Below, one piece after another: positions 22,901 through 33,185 of a stretch of 64,000 nt of DNA. Every line of letters begins with the position of its first letter. Position 1 is the stretch's first letter. Made by a program: the position numbers and the translations under genes. The DNA is from Gnetum montanum (lineage: Eukaryota; Streptophyta; Gnetopsida; Gnetales; Gnetaceae), in assembly GCA_015680685.1 (NCBI GenBank), contig MNCI01027496.1, forward strand, positions 1,288,565-1,352,564, read 5' to 3'. The notes beneath the pieces were generated by a model. The model did no database searches. It saw nothing but the letters and a program-made list of their open reading frames with translations, and was not told the origin of the DNA.

Positions 22901-23442
22901 CTGAAGGAGGAAGGACATTGACATTAAGATCTACCTAATGAATATTTTGTGTCCTTCTCTTCTAGCTACGATCTTAGCATGATGAAAATTCTTTTGCCCT
23001 TGAAGGCTTCATGGTAGACATATATAAGTTTATCTTTTCAAAGTTGGACCTTCATAGGTTGATAATATATGGAGATATGATTTGTCGCTTGGTCCTCTAG
23101 AGATACTACTTGAAGCCCCATATTTGTTAATGCTACCATGAATATTGATGGAATGACATGATTAGGTTGTAACACAATGTTACCTTGCAGGTCTCTTCAC
23201 CATAGTTGCTTATCCTAGCACAAAATAAAAGTGAAATTTAGGTAATATGGATCCAGATGAGTGTACAACAAGCTAAGTTATTGAGGTTCTTTACTTGGGT
23301 TCCTTTTGATGTTATCACAAACATCTTTTAATTTGTTCTTGTAGTGTGCCTTGAATAAAATATTATAATTCTTCCTATAATAATTTGTTATGTTTCTTCC
23401 TATGAATTAATTATCTAAAACAATTAGCACATAATAGAAGTT
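22901..23442 (-). other. 5' untranslated region of element D
   Basis: Lies between the gag remnant and the primer site. No independent feature is seen. Confidence 0.45.
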
Positions 23443-23460
23443 CCCTGATAATGTTGCTAA
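23443..23460 (-). promoter_or_regulatory. Decayed primer binding site of element D
   Basis: The minus-strand sequence TTAGCAACATTATCAGGGA abuts the LTR. It aligns with the plant tRNA-Asp-type site TGGCGCCGTTGCCGGGGA, with most differences being C-to-T or G-to-A. The less decayed copy in B supports the reading. Confidence 0.65.
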
Positions 23461-24020
23461 TGATGAGTGGTGAGTATTTCCTATGCCCAATCATATGAAA
23501 CAAACTGTTTACACTTGTTATGGACAAATTTTGTGGAACTTTGGGCTAATAGTATTCTAGATAACTAGGTGAACTAGACATGACATTGATGATTGTTGTC
23601 TTCCCAATCATCATTTGTGTTAGCTCAATTAATATGATTCAGTATGATTAAGACATAAGACATTTGTAGTTTTATTATTTTATTATTATTAAAATATTAA
23701 AACAATAAAAAGTGATGTATTTAAATTTTAGAATAACTACTCACTTGAAGGTAATCTAAAATATCCTAAACATAGAGCATTCATTTCCACTTTTTGTACC
23801 CTTCTTGAACCTATATTAACGTTGTTAGGTTACCAAGTGTCAACTACTTGGCATACTAAGTATTGATAATTGGGATTACCAAATATTAATATATCATGCT
23901 CAAAGTGGTCATGCTTGTTTTGTTATGGAATAAAACACTAAATTTCTAAGTATTGGAAAGTAAAGTGCATAAAAATAAAAATGCTAAAAATTATCTAAGT
24001 GCTAGTCCAAGTGTGATAAT
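23461..24020 (-). repeat. 5' LTR of element D, truncated
   Basis: It starts TGATGAGTGGTGAG in plus reading, as in B (46619, 54424) and H (26424). Internal strings such as GTTAGGTTACCAAGT and TGTGATAATT match the LTR middle. It stops at the G-rich patch before reaching the TATA/GATATC end expected from B. Confidence 0.7.
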
Positions 24021-24115
24021 TGGGTGGTGGTGGGGGCGGGCCGGGGGGGGTGTGGTGGTGGGGCGGGGGGTAGCTATGGGGGTCGTAGGTGTGTGGGGCA
24101 GGTTTGTGTGGGGGA
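24021..24115. repeat. G-rich low-complexity patch
   Basis: About 95 bases dominated by GGTGG, GGGGGCGGG and GGGGGGGG runs, with hardly any C or A. This is out of character for the AT-rich surroundings. It has many G-runs able to form G-quadruplexes in principle. It could also be a sequencing or assembly artefact at a degraded LTR end. Confidence 0.75.
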
Positions 24116-24124
24116 TGATATTGA

Positions 24125-24250
24125 AACTCTAAAAGAGTTGTAATACAGTTCAATTAGAACTTTATAACTTAAGATTGTCCACTAGAATCAAACCTATTGG
24201 AGCTTTCAAATTAAGAGTCTTACTAGTAGGCTAACACACCTCATTACTTG
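24125..24250 (-). repeat. tRNA-like (SINE-like) fragment
   Basis: The minus strand reads AGCCTACTAGTAAGACTC (A-box-like), then GTTTGATTC, one mismatch from the B-box GWTCRANNC. It is similar to 62885-63010. The two copies share AAGAGTCTTAC in plus reading. Confidence 0.45.
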
Positions 24251-25639
24251 TGGAAATGTTGTAATGAAAAAAATACATCTTGATTTTATTCTTGTTATGA
24301 AAAAGTGTCTAGGAATATTATGCACTCAAATAAAACTTGATTTAACCAATTCAATCCATACATTGGGCACTCAAAGGAAAATTTGGCTAAGTCCTATGAA
24401 AATAAAATGCAAGAGCTTTATTGCTAGAATGATCAAAGGTGTCATAAATGCAAATAGTGCATACATTTATATATTCTTAGGACTAGATGATGTTGATGCA
24501 TATGCATCAATGTATTAGAGGATACATTGAAAGGAATGTGCTAACACATGCTCGTTAATGCATTTGACTTTATGATACTTCATCATATGGGTTTAACTTT
24601 GGCGGAAAATTTTGAGTTATAAAGTTCTAATTAGACTATATATCTTAGGGTATACCTATATGACATTTATTTTGGGCTCTAAGACCTCCTATTTCTATGT
24701 GCCTCTTTATTTTAGATTTAACATTTAGTATGTGTTTCTTGTTAATCCAAAAATGTATGTGTTACTAGTTTATAAATTTAATGGACGTTTATCTAGAAAT
24801 GGATGATTTTACTTGGAAAAAATTAAAGCTTAATGGATTTCCTAATAACTAAAAATGTGATAATAATTTTTCTTGTCAACATGATAAACGTTATATTTTT
24901 TCAATGTTAGTTATAGGATTGACATCATTGTAGAGTGTGGAGAATGATATGTGTGGCCAATCTCATGAAATGGAGAATTATGGTACTATTGTAGATCATG
25001 CCATGTCCACTATTAGGGTGGAAATTGATACATGGGTCTATGTTAATTTTGGATATTTGATTAAATAAAATGTATGTAAATGAAATAAATATCTAGGTGG
25101 AGCCCTGCACTATAGCATGTGATGTTTATTATACTAACATAGTTGCGAGTGGATTATTTTTTGTAGATGTTTATATTTTTTAAAGTTATGCTAGTTAATG
25201 AATGAATGATAATCTATTCTAGATCTAAAGGTTAGGAATAGCCTAAACCCTCTTCCATTTTCTTTGACTTTAGTCAAAGAATATGATGTCTGGTATCCTA
25301 CCCATTATCCATATGTATGTCCATTGCCCATGTTTTAAACATTGGGAAGGGATTTATATTGCAACAGACATGGCACCAAAGTTCTACAAAATAACAACTT
25401 ACTCTTTCTTCTTCACATGCCAGCATCTTTACAATAATTTTCTCACTAATGTCTTAATTCTTCATATAGGAGAAATTTTTTTATTTGCTTCAATCATTAT
25501 TAGGATGAAATTTGCAAAAATGAAGAAATGATAATAGAAACAAAATAAGCTGCAATAGAAAGAGAGATACATAGTATTTTCAACATTAGAGAAACATACT
25601 CAAGATGAAGTTTATTTATTTTTTATCTTTAATTGATAT
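24251..25639. other. Unassigned sequence
   Basis: Only short ORFs with no recognisable motif. No repeat partner was found within the window. Confidence 0.4.
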
Positions 25640-25860
25640 ATTCTGTTTTCTTTAGAGAAATGTTTCTCATTCTATTTAAGAAAAATCCTTTTGTAAGAAG
25701 TAAAAAACCATGAGGGTGATTCTAAATAAGGGCAAGACCTAATTCTTTTTCTACCCTAGAGGAAAGGTTTTTTTTAGATTGGTTATAAGGATGGAAAACC
25801 TGAAAAGGCATCTCCAAAACCATTAAGCTTTTTTGTTATAATCATTCTTCAATGATCTAA
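25640..25860 (+). repeat. Dispersed repeat, copy 1
   Basis: It matches 62550-62765 on the same strand and 60480-60740 in reverse. Shared strings are GTAAGAAGT or GAAGAAGT, ATGAGG, AAATAA(G)GG.AAG.CCTAAT and GATTGGTTATAAGGAT. Class unknown. Confidence 0.6.
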
Positions 25861-25884
25861 TGTACTTTGTGTTGCATTAGAAAA

Positions 25885-26420
25885 ATATGGTGCTGGAAAA
25901 CCCAAGATCTTTGACAAAAATATTTTAATCTTAGATCCCAAGGACCTTTGAGAAAGAGGATCCAAGGCATCCTAGACAGTCGTTTCAATCACTCAGAGGC
26001 TTAGGAAGTGTAAACAATGTAATTAAATTTAATGATGAATGTAGATTCAACCTAAGGGAAAGCACAAAATTTTAACTTGAAATAAACTTGTACAAACAAA
26101 TGAACTGCCAATTTTATTGAAATAATAAAAATGTTGCAAAAAAAAGTTTAAATGTATACTAGTGTATGCCTAAATGCATAAAGAGTAGCCTAAATGATGT
26201 TTGAAGTTTGGTGAAATCGGCGGGTTGTGTTCTATAGTCAGTTGCATGATCCGAGTGCTTCCAAGCTCAACTTTTGAAACTCCTTGCTAGTTCTCAAGTT
26301 TAGATCTATTGCATTGGTTGGACAAATGGTGGGTAATTACTTGAATTTTTAATGCTACGTGATTGCTTTAAGAATCTCTAATTCTTAGCCAATTGCCAAA
26401 TTACCAAAAATCTTATTCAA
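25885..26420. repeat. Dispersed repeat of about 530 bp, copy 1
   Basis: It aligns almost end to end with 58973-59505. Both share GAAGTGTAAAC, GGGAAAGCACAAAATTTTAACTT, GAAATAATAAAAATGTTG and ACAAATGGTGGGTAA. It ends directly at the LTR start at 26424. Coding potential is not convincing. It may be part of an LTR or UTR. Confidence 0.7.
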
Positions 26421-26423
26421 TAT

Positions 26424-27240
26424 TGATGAGTGGCAAGGTACCCCTATGCCCAACAATATGAATTACTAAGGTGTTACGTGCAATCTAGTTGAATTCCATG
26501 GACCTATAGTTTTCTTGTACACTAACTTCTCTAGGAATTGAAACAACATTGAGAAGATTTTTTGTCTTCCAAACTAAACTTGTGAGGCTCAAGGGTATGG
26601 TTTAAGTGTAATTGAGGCATATGACTTTTATTGTCATTTTATATTTTATGGATGTAATTGCCTACAACAAGAATAAAGAGTCAAGTAGATTAAAAGTTAA
26701 ATTTTCTATTGCCTAGCTAGCCTAACACAAGTAACTATCCCACTTTCCTAAACACATATAGCATTGTTGGGCTACCAAATGTTAAGTGTTGCTGGGTTAC
26801 CAAGTACTATATGAATATTTGAAGTGGTTGTGCTAATGTTAATTAATAATTGGAAATAAATTTCTTAATTCAAATGCATTAAAATAAAAAGAAAGAAAGT
26901 AAAATACATTAAAGAATATTAATCTATTCTCAGTGCTGTAAGGATTGTCAAAAGAGTTCATTTTATTCTTGTCACACTGTTGTGCTTAGGTACATCAGTG
27001 CTTGAACAAAGAACTGTACACACCTTAGACTCCTTCTATTGGCACTCAGAAAATATTCCAACTCTGAGGAAAAGAAACGATAAGAGCTTTACTACCTTTC
27101 TTGAAAATTGAAAACTAAACTATGTAAAAATTGGAACCCAAGTGCTATATTAATAGGCCAAGATATATGCCCTGACATAAAATTTAGGTCCAAACATCAC
27201 GTATGTGACATTGCAGTAGACAACAAATGATGATTCATTG
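26424..27240 (-). repeat. 3' LTR of element H (D/B family)
   Basis: It starts TGATGAGTGGCAAGG in plus reading and ends just before TACCCCCACAACTGAATGAA. The latter equals the polypurine-tract complement next to B's 3' LTR (TACCCCCACGACTGAATAAA). The interior has ACCAAGTACT and ACACAAGTAACTA strings typical of the family. More diverged than B. Confidence 0.75.
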
Positions 27241-28440
27241 TACCCCCACAACTGAATGAAAACTTGTTCTTGAGTGAAGAAGAGGAGAAATAAGTTCTAA
27301 AAAACATAATATATTGGGTAGGTATGGAATTATTAACTAACATTACAAACTGACTCAAATGAAATAGACATACAGACTCTAAGTGCCCAAGTATACGGAA
27401 TTACAATTTTTACAAAATTAGATGTTCATTAGAAGAGGAGTGAACACCTTGGAGAATGTTGACACCCAACACCTATTGGTAGCAGAAGAATGAGAGAGAG
27501 AGAAGAGATCCTTTGATCATGAATGATCCTCATTGTGTGGTCCTGCTACATCATCCTTGGTGAAGATAGTCTGGCTTCTAGTCCATGCTTTCCACTACGG
27601 TCACAACAAAATCATGAATTAGTAAGTAATGTGTAACACATAATTGTTAAATGCCTTGTCTCATTAGTGGTTACACTTGACTAGGTTGTGACTGTGATTG
27701 ATTAGTTTCTTAAGTAGTGTTAGTAGGAAGGTTGATAGATAGGGTTAATGTAATTAAGTGGTCAATTAAATTAAAAAGTTCAATACAAGAAAATATTTGA
27801 AGAGGATATAAGAATTCACAACAATGAAAAGAAGAATTCACTAAAAATTGTTATGAAGATGTATACAATTGGATGTCATTGATGGGGTAAACAAAAGGAA
27901 TTTAATTGTAAGAGTGTCTAAGGGTAAAGAACTTAACTAACCCAACCAAAAGATATGCAAGTGGGTCCTTCCCAAGTAGGCATAGGCCTTTTATGTCCTT
28001 GCATAACTTCAAACCAAATAATTCATGGGCTCCATGGATGATTAATGGTTACAAAAGGTTAAGTATAAAAACCTAGAAGAAACTAACTAAGAATTCTGAC
28101 ACATCAAACCAGGACATCGAACTAAAACATGAAACTGGTAGTTAGGTAAGACATGGGAAGCATAGATGGATGAGAGAGTGTGTGAAATGGAGTTCTTAAT
28201 TATGGTCACATGAAGTCCCTTGTTGATTTTGTGGTTAAATGACTTGATAGGATCCATCCTTAGTCCAAACTAAAACCAACCACGTTTAGTGACTTCACAT
28301 CAGCATTCTAAGACTAATCCATCCCCTAAGACACAAGCGTGCTCCCATAGAACAACCATTAGTCCAAATTAGAGAAGAAGTAGGAAGTGAGGAAGGGCCT
28401 TAGTTAGAGGAGATGAGTCCCATAACTAGTGCTTGTAGCC
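27241..28440 (-). mobile_element. Internal remnant of element H
   Basis: It begins with the polypurine tract (27241-27256, read on minus). About 27940-28050 matches the spacer block of B (51210-51330) and D (8930-9015), with CAAGTGGGTCCTTCCCAA almost identical to B. GGGCCTTAGTTA.AGGAG near 28394 matches D near 9393. No ORF2 coding text was recognised, so the ORF was deleted. The matching 5' LTR was not found. Confidence 0.6.
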
Positions 28441-28683
28441 TATTTATTTGGTCTAAGGGTTGTGCTTTGAATTTTTATTATTTTTCTTTGAAATGGGAAC
28501 CACACCATGTCAAGACACATGCATTTATTTTGTCCAAGGGGCATGCTTTGAATCCTCATCTTCTTTTTTTTCTTGATGAGAACCACACCATGCGAGGACA
28601 TATGCATTTATTTTTTTCAACGGGTGTGCTTTGAATTCTCGTCATTTTTTTTTATGAGAACCACACCATGCAAGGACTTATTC
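28441..28683 (+). repeat. Three tandem units of about 83 bp
   Basis: Units start at 28441, 28524 and 28607. Each contains TTTATTT, a GTGCTTTGAAT or ATGCTTTGAAT string, a T-rich run, and GAACCACACCATG. The last is slightly shorter. Confidence 0.85.
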
Positions 28684-29344
28684 AAATTTCTTTGTTGATT
28701 GGCATAAAATTGTAAGAAATTCATGAAAACACACATGCACCTAGGCAAACAAATAACCCTATTTTTCCATACTAGCGTATCTTTCCAAAATCCAATATAT
28801 TACAAATAACCCTATTTTTCCATAAATTTTCACAATTGTTAGAATTTTTTAAAGCCTAACATAAAAAATATAACAAGTTTGGTTTTATTTTTCTTGTAAT
28901 TTTCCAAAAATTGTTGGACTTTTCAAAACCTAACTTAGCTTTTCAAAGCCTAGCTTAGTTTCTAGTGGCCTAGCTTGGTTTGATTGATATCAATTAATGT
29001 CTTTTCGTAGATCAACCATTCTACCACTAGACCTCACATACATGGCCTCTAGCCAAGATGTAATTTGTGTTTATGACTTTAAATACCTTGTAGTAATAGA
29101 ATAAAGATAATCACTTAGGTAAAGGGATAAGAACCTAGAGTTTGTGGTCATTAATTAGAAGATCTACAACTTCCTCTATGCTAAGATACAAGCTAGTATC
29201 TTGCTCCCACACTCTAAATTTGATGCTAAGAATTAATTTGAAATCATACACTCGGTTGGAAAGAATACATTCCATCTCCTTATGACCAAACCCCCTCACC
29301 AAATTTTATGAACAAATGCTCATATAACCCATAGAGGTTGATGC
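28684..29344. other. Unassigned sequence
   Basis: It has short imperfect repeats (AATAACCCTATTTTTCCAT twice, near 28748 and 28804, and AAAGCCTA/AAACCTA strings near 28852-28980) but no gene. It may be the 5' end of element C. Confidence 0.35.
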
Positions 29345-30580
29345 GTATAGTAAGGGAATTAGCTTAGAGGATTATCAAGAAGAGCATGATGAGTTTGATG
29401 TCGAACTAGAGCTAGATATCTTCATTAGAATTTTTTTCCAATGTTCAGCTCCTCAAAAAACTACACCCAACTCCATGTCTCTTGCCTCATCGGTGGGAAA
29501 AGTTCCTTAGCCTAATTTCCCTCTTATCCATTCTACTATGTTTGAGTCTACATCCATTATTTCCACACACCAGGCACAATACATGCCTCTATCCACTTGC
29601 TTATTCTCATTGATGCCTTGCCACACAACCTCACTCGATTCACCCAGCCTTGGTGATGTATGCCTCACCATCTCCCTTTGTTATATCGATAGGACCCTCA
29701 TTCAAACCTTGACCAACAAAAGCCTCTCATACTCCTTTCATCCCCTTCATACCACAAGTTCTAAATCAGACATATTTTTCCTTGGTTAACCCACCTTTAA
29801 CAGTGGCCTCACAACCTCTTTCCTCTATGCCAACATCAATTGTACAACCTCAAGCTTTACAACTCCCTCCTCAACCATCAATACAAGCACCATAGCCCAT
29901 AGGGATGTTCCAAGGCTTGGATAAAGTCTTCTAAATGATCTAAGACCTTACCAAAGATATGTGAAAACTTAAGGCTAGTACAACTTAAATTGTCAAGGTT
30001 CTAGACTTTTACCAAGATGATCCTATAAGCCCTAATATGCCTTAAATGCCCTTACCCACTAGCATTCCCATACCAAACTTCATCAAATACAATGATGAAG
30101 GGGATCTCAATGCATACCTAGTTACATTTTTATCTAAGTAACTCTTTTGCAAGCTTGGTCTCATACAATACTATGGATCTTTCCCATGTCTTTCAAGGGT
30201 AAGGCTATGTATTAGTATCAAACCTTTCCTAGAGGTTCAATCTCTTCCCTTGAGGACTTGATTAATTAATTTTCCAACTACTTTAGATACAACTTGAAGC
30301 TAGATGCCACGTTGGATCAATTGATGAAGGTGAAGCAGGGACCAATTGAACCAATCAAAATGTTCATTTAGAGATGGAATTCAATGCTCAACAAGATTTC
30401 GAAGCCTATCTTTGAAACCCATCTCTTGGCCATCTACAAGGAAGTAGTAAATGAATTTATCAAGTCAAAGGTTTACTATTTAGAGCCTCGATCACTAAGT
30501 CAAGCCTTCTCACAAACTAAGAACATTGAGGAGGCAACTGAGGCTAGTAACAATCCAGCCTATGTGACATACAAATACTA
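29345..30580 (+). pseudogene. Gag of element C (Gypsy)
   Basis: The opening region encodes an acidic EEHDEFDVELELD segment also found antisense at 39700-39790. A Ser/Pro-rich stretch follows, and then the gag core with FRYNLKLDATLDQL, KQGPIEP and the open part 30384-30581 (MLNKISKPIFETHLL). Frames are interrupted. The core matches the retrotransposon gag family of Ty3/Gypsy elements. Confidence 0.7.
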
Positions 30581-31717
30581 GCACATAAGGAGGGATATGG
30601 ATAAAACAAAGCAAGAATGTACCACTATGGCCATTGTACCAAAAGACTCAAAATAAGGAGAGAGGCATTGATCACCATCATGCAACACATCTTCTGACTC
30701 ATCCCAATCATCCACTTCCTATGCTCCAAATCAACCAAGACCAAACTTTGGATGGAAGGATAGGTCTAAGTACACTAGGTTGCCTATGAAGCCCTATTAG
30801 CTTATAGAATAGTTTCTTAAAGATGACTGTATACAACATAAGAAACTATCTAAAGAGACTTGTAAGAGGCATGATCATCTTTGTGACATAACTAGAGATC
30901 CAACAATAGCTACCAAAGATGATCCCAAGCAACCAAAGTAATTTATACTTAAATCGGTACTATCATTATCATCAAATGGCTAGTCATGACACTAATTTTT
31001 TCCTAGCATTAAATGATGACCTCTAGAAGATGATAGACCATGAAGAGTTGGTGTTCAATGAGCCCAAATCTCCAAGTGCTAATAATAACTCTTACACCAT
31101 AGCTTCATTCATAGAAACAAAATGATCTAGTCCTCCTTGAAAACTATTTGTCATTAAGGTGCCACTGCGGTACCAAACACAAAGCCTAGAGAGCCCTTTG
31201 TCATATGGATACCACCTTCTCTAGCCACTAAGAAGCCTTTCATCATACATGTCCCTTTTCTAGTGGGATTAATTTCATAATCCAAACCACGAGATACCAA
31301 TCCTCCAAAGCATAAGGAACCATTCATTATCTAAGTCCCTCCACCTTCAAAAAGTAAGACGATAATGACCTATGACCAAAGCCCACCTATTATGGTCAAT
31401 AAATTAGAGGTTGGTAGGAAACCATCATCACAACAAGAAATCAACTTGTCACCAAACCAACAACAAAGCCCACTAAAAATAACGAACAACAAAAGGGTTT
31501 AAAGAAAGTTTACTAACCAAGACCTACACCAAGATCAACTACACTAATGGATAAGGGGCCTAAGGCACATCCACCAAAACCTAAGTTACAAACTCTAGGA
31601 AGGATGGAGGAGGTCAGAACCACTAAGGTTGAAACATCACATGCAAAGGAAAAGAATTTTCTTACAATAATTGAGCAATCCAAATGATCATTAAAACAAA
31701 ATAACACATAACCAAAC
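30581..31717 (+). pseudogene. Gag C-terminus and linker of element C
   Basis: Stop-ridden. A CKRHDHLCD-like Cys/His cluster near 30870 may be a zinc-knuckle remnant. Lys-rich low-complexity follows. No other domain was recognised. Confidence 0.4.
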
Positions 31718-32560
31718 TTGTATGACCTTGTCATGACTTCTATTGCTCATGGAGATGCACTAGCCCAAGTGCTAATCTCCATTCTTGTAGGCAAAGATAT
31801 GCCTGAAAATAAAGAATCAATCCACTCTATCATTGAGCAAGCTTCACTTAGGAAAAATGGGCATCAACCAATGCTCAAATTTTGTGATAGTGAGGTAAAT
31901 AATGACTCTAGAAATGGAGAATTACTATTCACTACTCTCCTTATTATCACAAATATTGGTAGATACAAAGTTCACCATGTTCATGTGGATGATGAGGCAA
32001 CAAATAGTGTGGTACCATTTTTTGTTGTTGACAAACTGAGCTTAACTAATAACATTTAAGAAACCACAACCTTAACACTCAAGTCATTTAATGAATCATG
32101 AGTAGCAATGTAAGGTTCTATTTCTTTGGATTTCATAGCCAAAGAGAAATTTTCCACATCTATCAACTTCCTAGTGGTTGAAGAGACACCTAGCTTCAAC
32201 ATGATCTCAAGAAGGCCATGGTTAGCTAAGCTTCATGCAGTCTCATTCCCTCTACATCAAAATATTCACTTGTCTTATGAGGGAGGAGAAATTTCCATTT
32301 GTGGAGATGATGTGTCACTACTTTCAATTAGCTATGTTAACATCAACCAAGGTTCAAAGGTGGAGTTTTAAGAGGAAAGTCCTAAAACTTAAGTTGGATC
32401 CAAAACCAACAAAATCAACAATAACAAAAATGAAGCTAAATTCATCAAAAGTGATCAACAAAAATACCTATCAATTTCCATATCAAATAAGCAACATGAT
32501 TAGAGTGCAATTATGCAAGGAAGCCCTTTGATCTATCAAAGGTCAAACAACAAATACATT
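31718..32560 (+). pseudogene. Retropepsin-like protease of element C
   Basis: The open part has VDDEATNSVVPF, a degenerate D(S)GA active site, since the family usually has Asp-Ser/Thr-Gly-Ala. A downstream part (32126-32371) has PSFNMISRRPWLAKLHAV, matching the conserved GRPWL region that follows the active site. RT does not follow. The coding remnant ends near 32560. Confidence 0.7.
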
Positions 32561-32684
32561 GTAAATATATTATTTCTTCTTTTGCTAATGAGAGCTTGCT
32601 CACCTTTATAACCTTATACCATGTTTCATGACTTGTTTTATTGCTAAATTCCCTTTCAAATCTATTCCATATTTGCTAAGTAGG

Positions 32685-32790
32685 TATGGACCATGGCCTG
32701 CCAAGGCCTAAAACTAGCAAAACATTGGTCCTCCATGGCCTAAAACTGGCAAATCACATAGCCTACCATGGCCTAAAACTAGTAAAACAT
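32685..32790 (+). repeat. Three short tandem copies around GGCCTAAAACTAG
   Basis: Units of roughly 30-45 bp with GCC(TA/TAC)...GGCCTAAAACT(A/G)G.AAA. A related string (GGCCTAACACTAGAAAA) recurs near 35404, on the far side of the 190-bp array. Confidence 0.65.
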
Positions 32791-33185
32791 CATAACTTAT
32801 TTATAATTTAGTTTACAACCTTGAAACCTAGTCAGTTTCACTTCTTTATTACATTATAACCATGTAAGTTAGAAAATGTAGTCTTATACCATAATTACAA
32901 CATGAGACGGTTTAACATGTATGAAACCCCATTTTCCTAATTCATTCACTAACCTAATGATGAACTGATAGTCTGGGGGAAAGGTGGGAAGGTGGGGAGG
33001 TAGAGAAAATTTTGCAATGCTAGGATGCTAGAATTTTCAAAATCAAGAATCAAATTTGAATTTGGATGGGCCACACTAGACGCTTTCTAAGCAATGGAGT
33101 GTTTTTTAAGGCCTAAAAGATCATGTAAAATGGGGTGTAACCCTATTGAAACCTTAAGAAACACCTTCTAACTTGAAACCCCCTT
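32791..33185. other. Unassigned sequence before the array
   Basis: No gene. A purine-rich GGGGGAAAGGTGGGAAGGTGGGGAGG run lies near 32976-33001 and could be an old polypurine tract. Confidence 0.35.

Larger units (their letters stand above)
2620..24020 (-). mobile_element. Element D: old Ty3/Gypsy retrotransposon with ORF2 after pol
   Basis: Read on the minus strand from the right, the parts are: 5' LTR (23461-24020), decayed tRNA-Asp-type primer site, gag, a proline-rich post-gag region, protease, RT, RNase H, integrase, a long non-coding spacer, and an ORF2 homologous to that of element B. The 3' LTR is missing. Three later insertions interrupt it (E at 3214-7770, the small element at 14356-15263, F at 15863-22332). 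Once these are mentally removed, the flanks join into the homologous B gag or ORF2 text, which is strong evidence that the pieces are one element. Order, primer site and position of the extra ORF recall the Athila branch of plant Gypsy elements. All reading frames are dead. Confidence 0.75.

Noticed and set aside
24021-24115. CpG island or host gene promoter
   Set aside because: The patch is G-rich on one strand, poor in C and in CG pairs, and no gene follows.
28441-28683. CRISPR-like or coding reading of the 83-bp units
   Set aside because: Repeats are adjacent without unique spacers, and the genome context is plant. The open frame there merely follows the tandem units.
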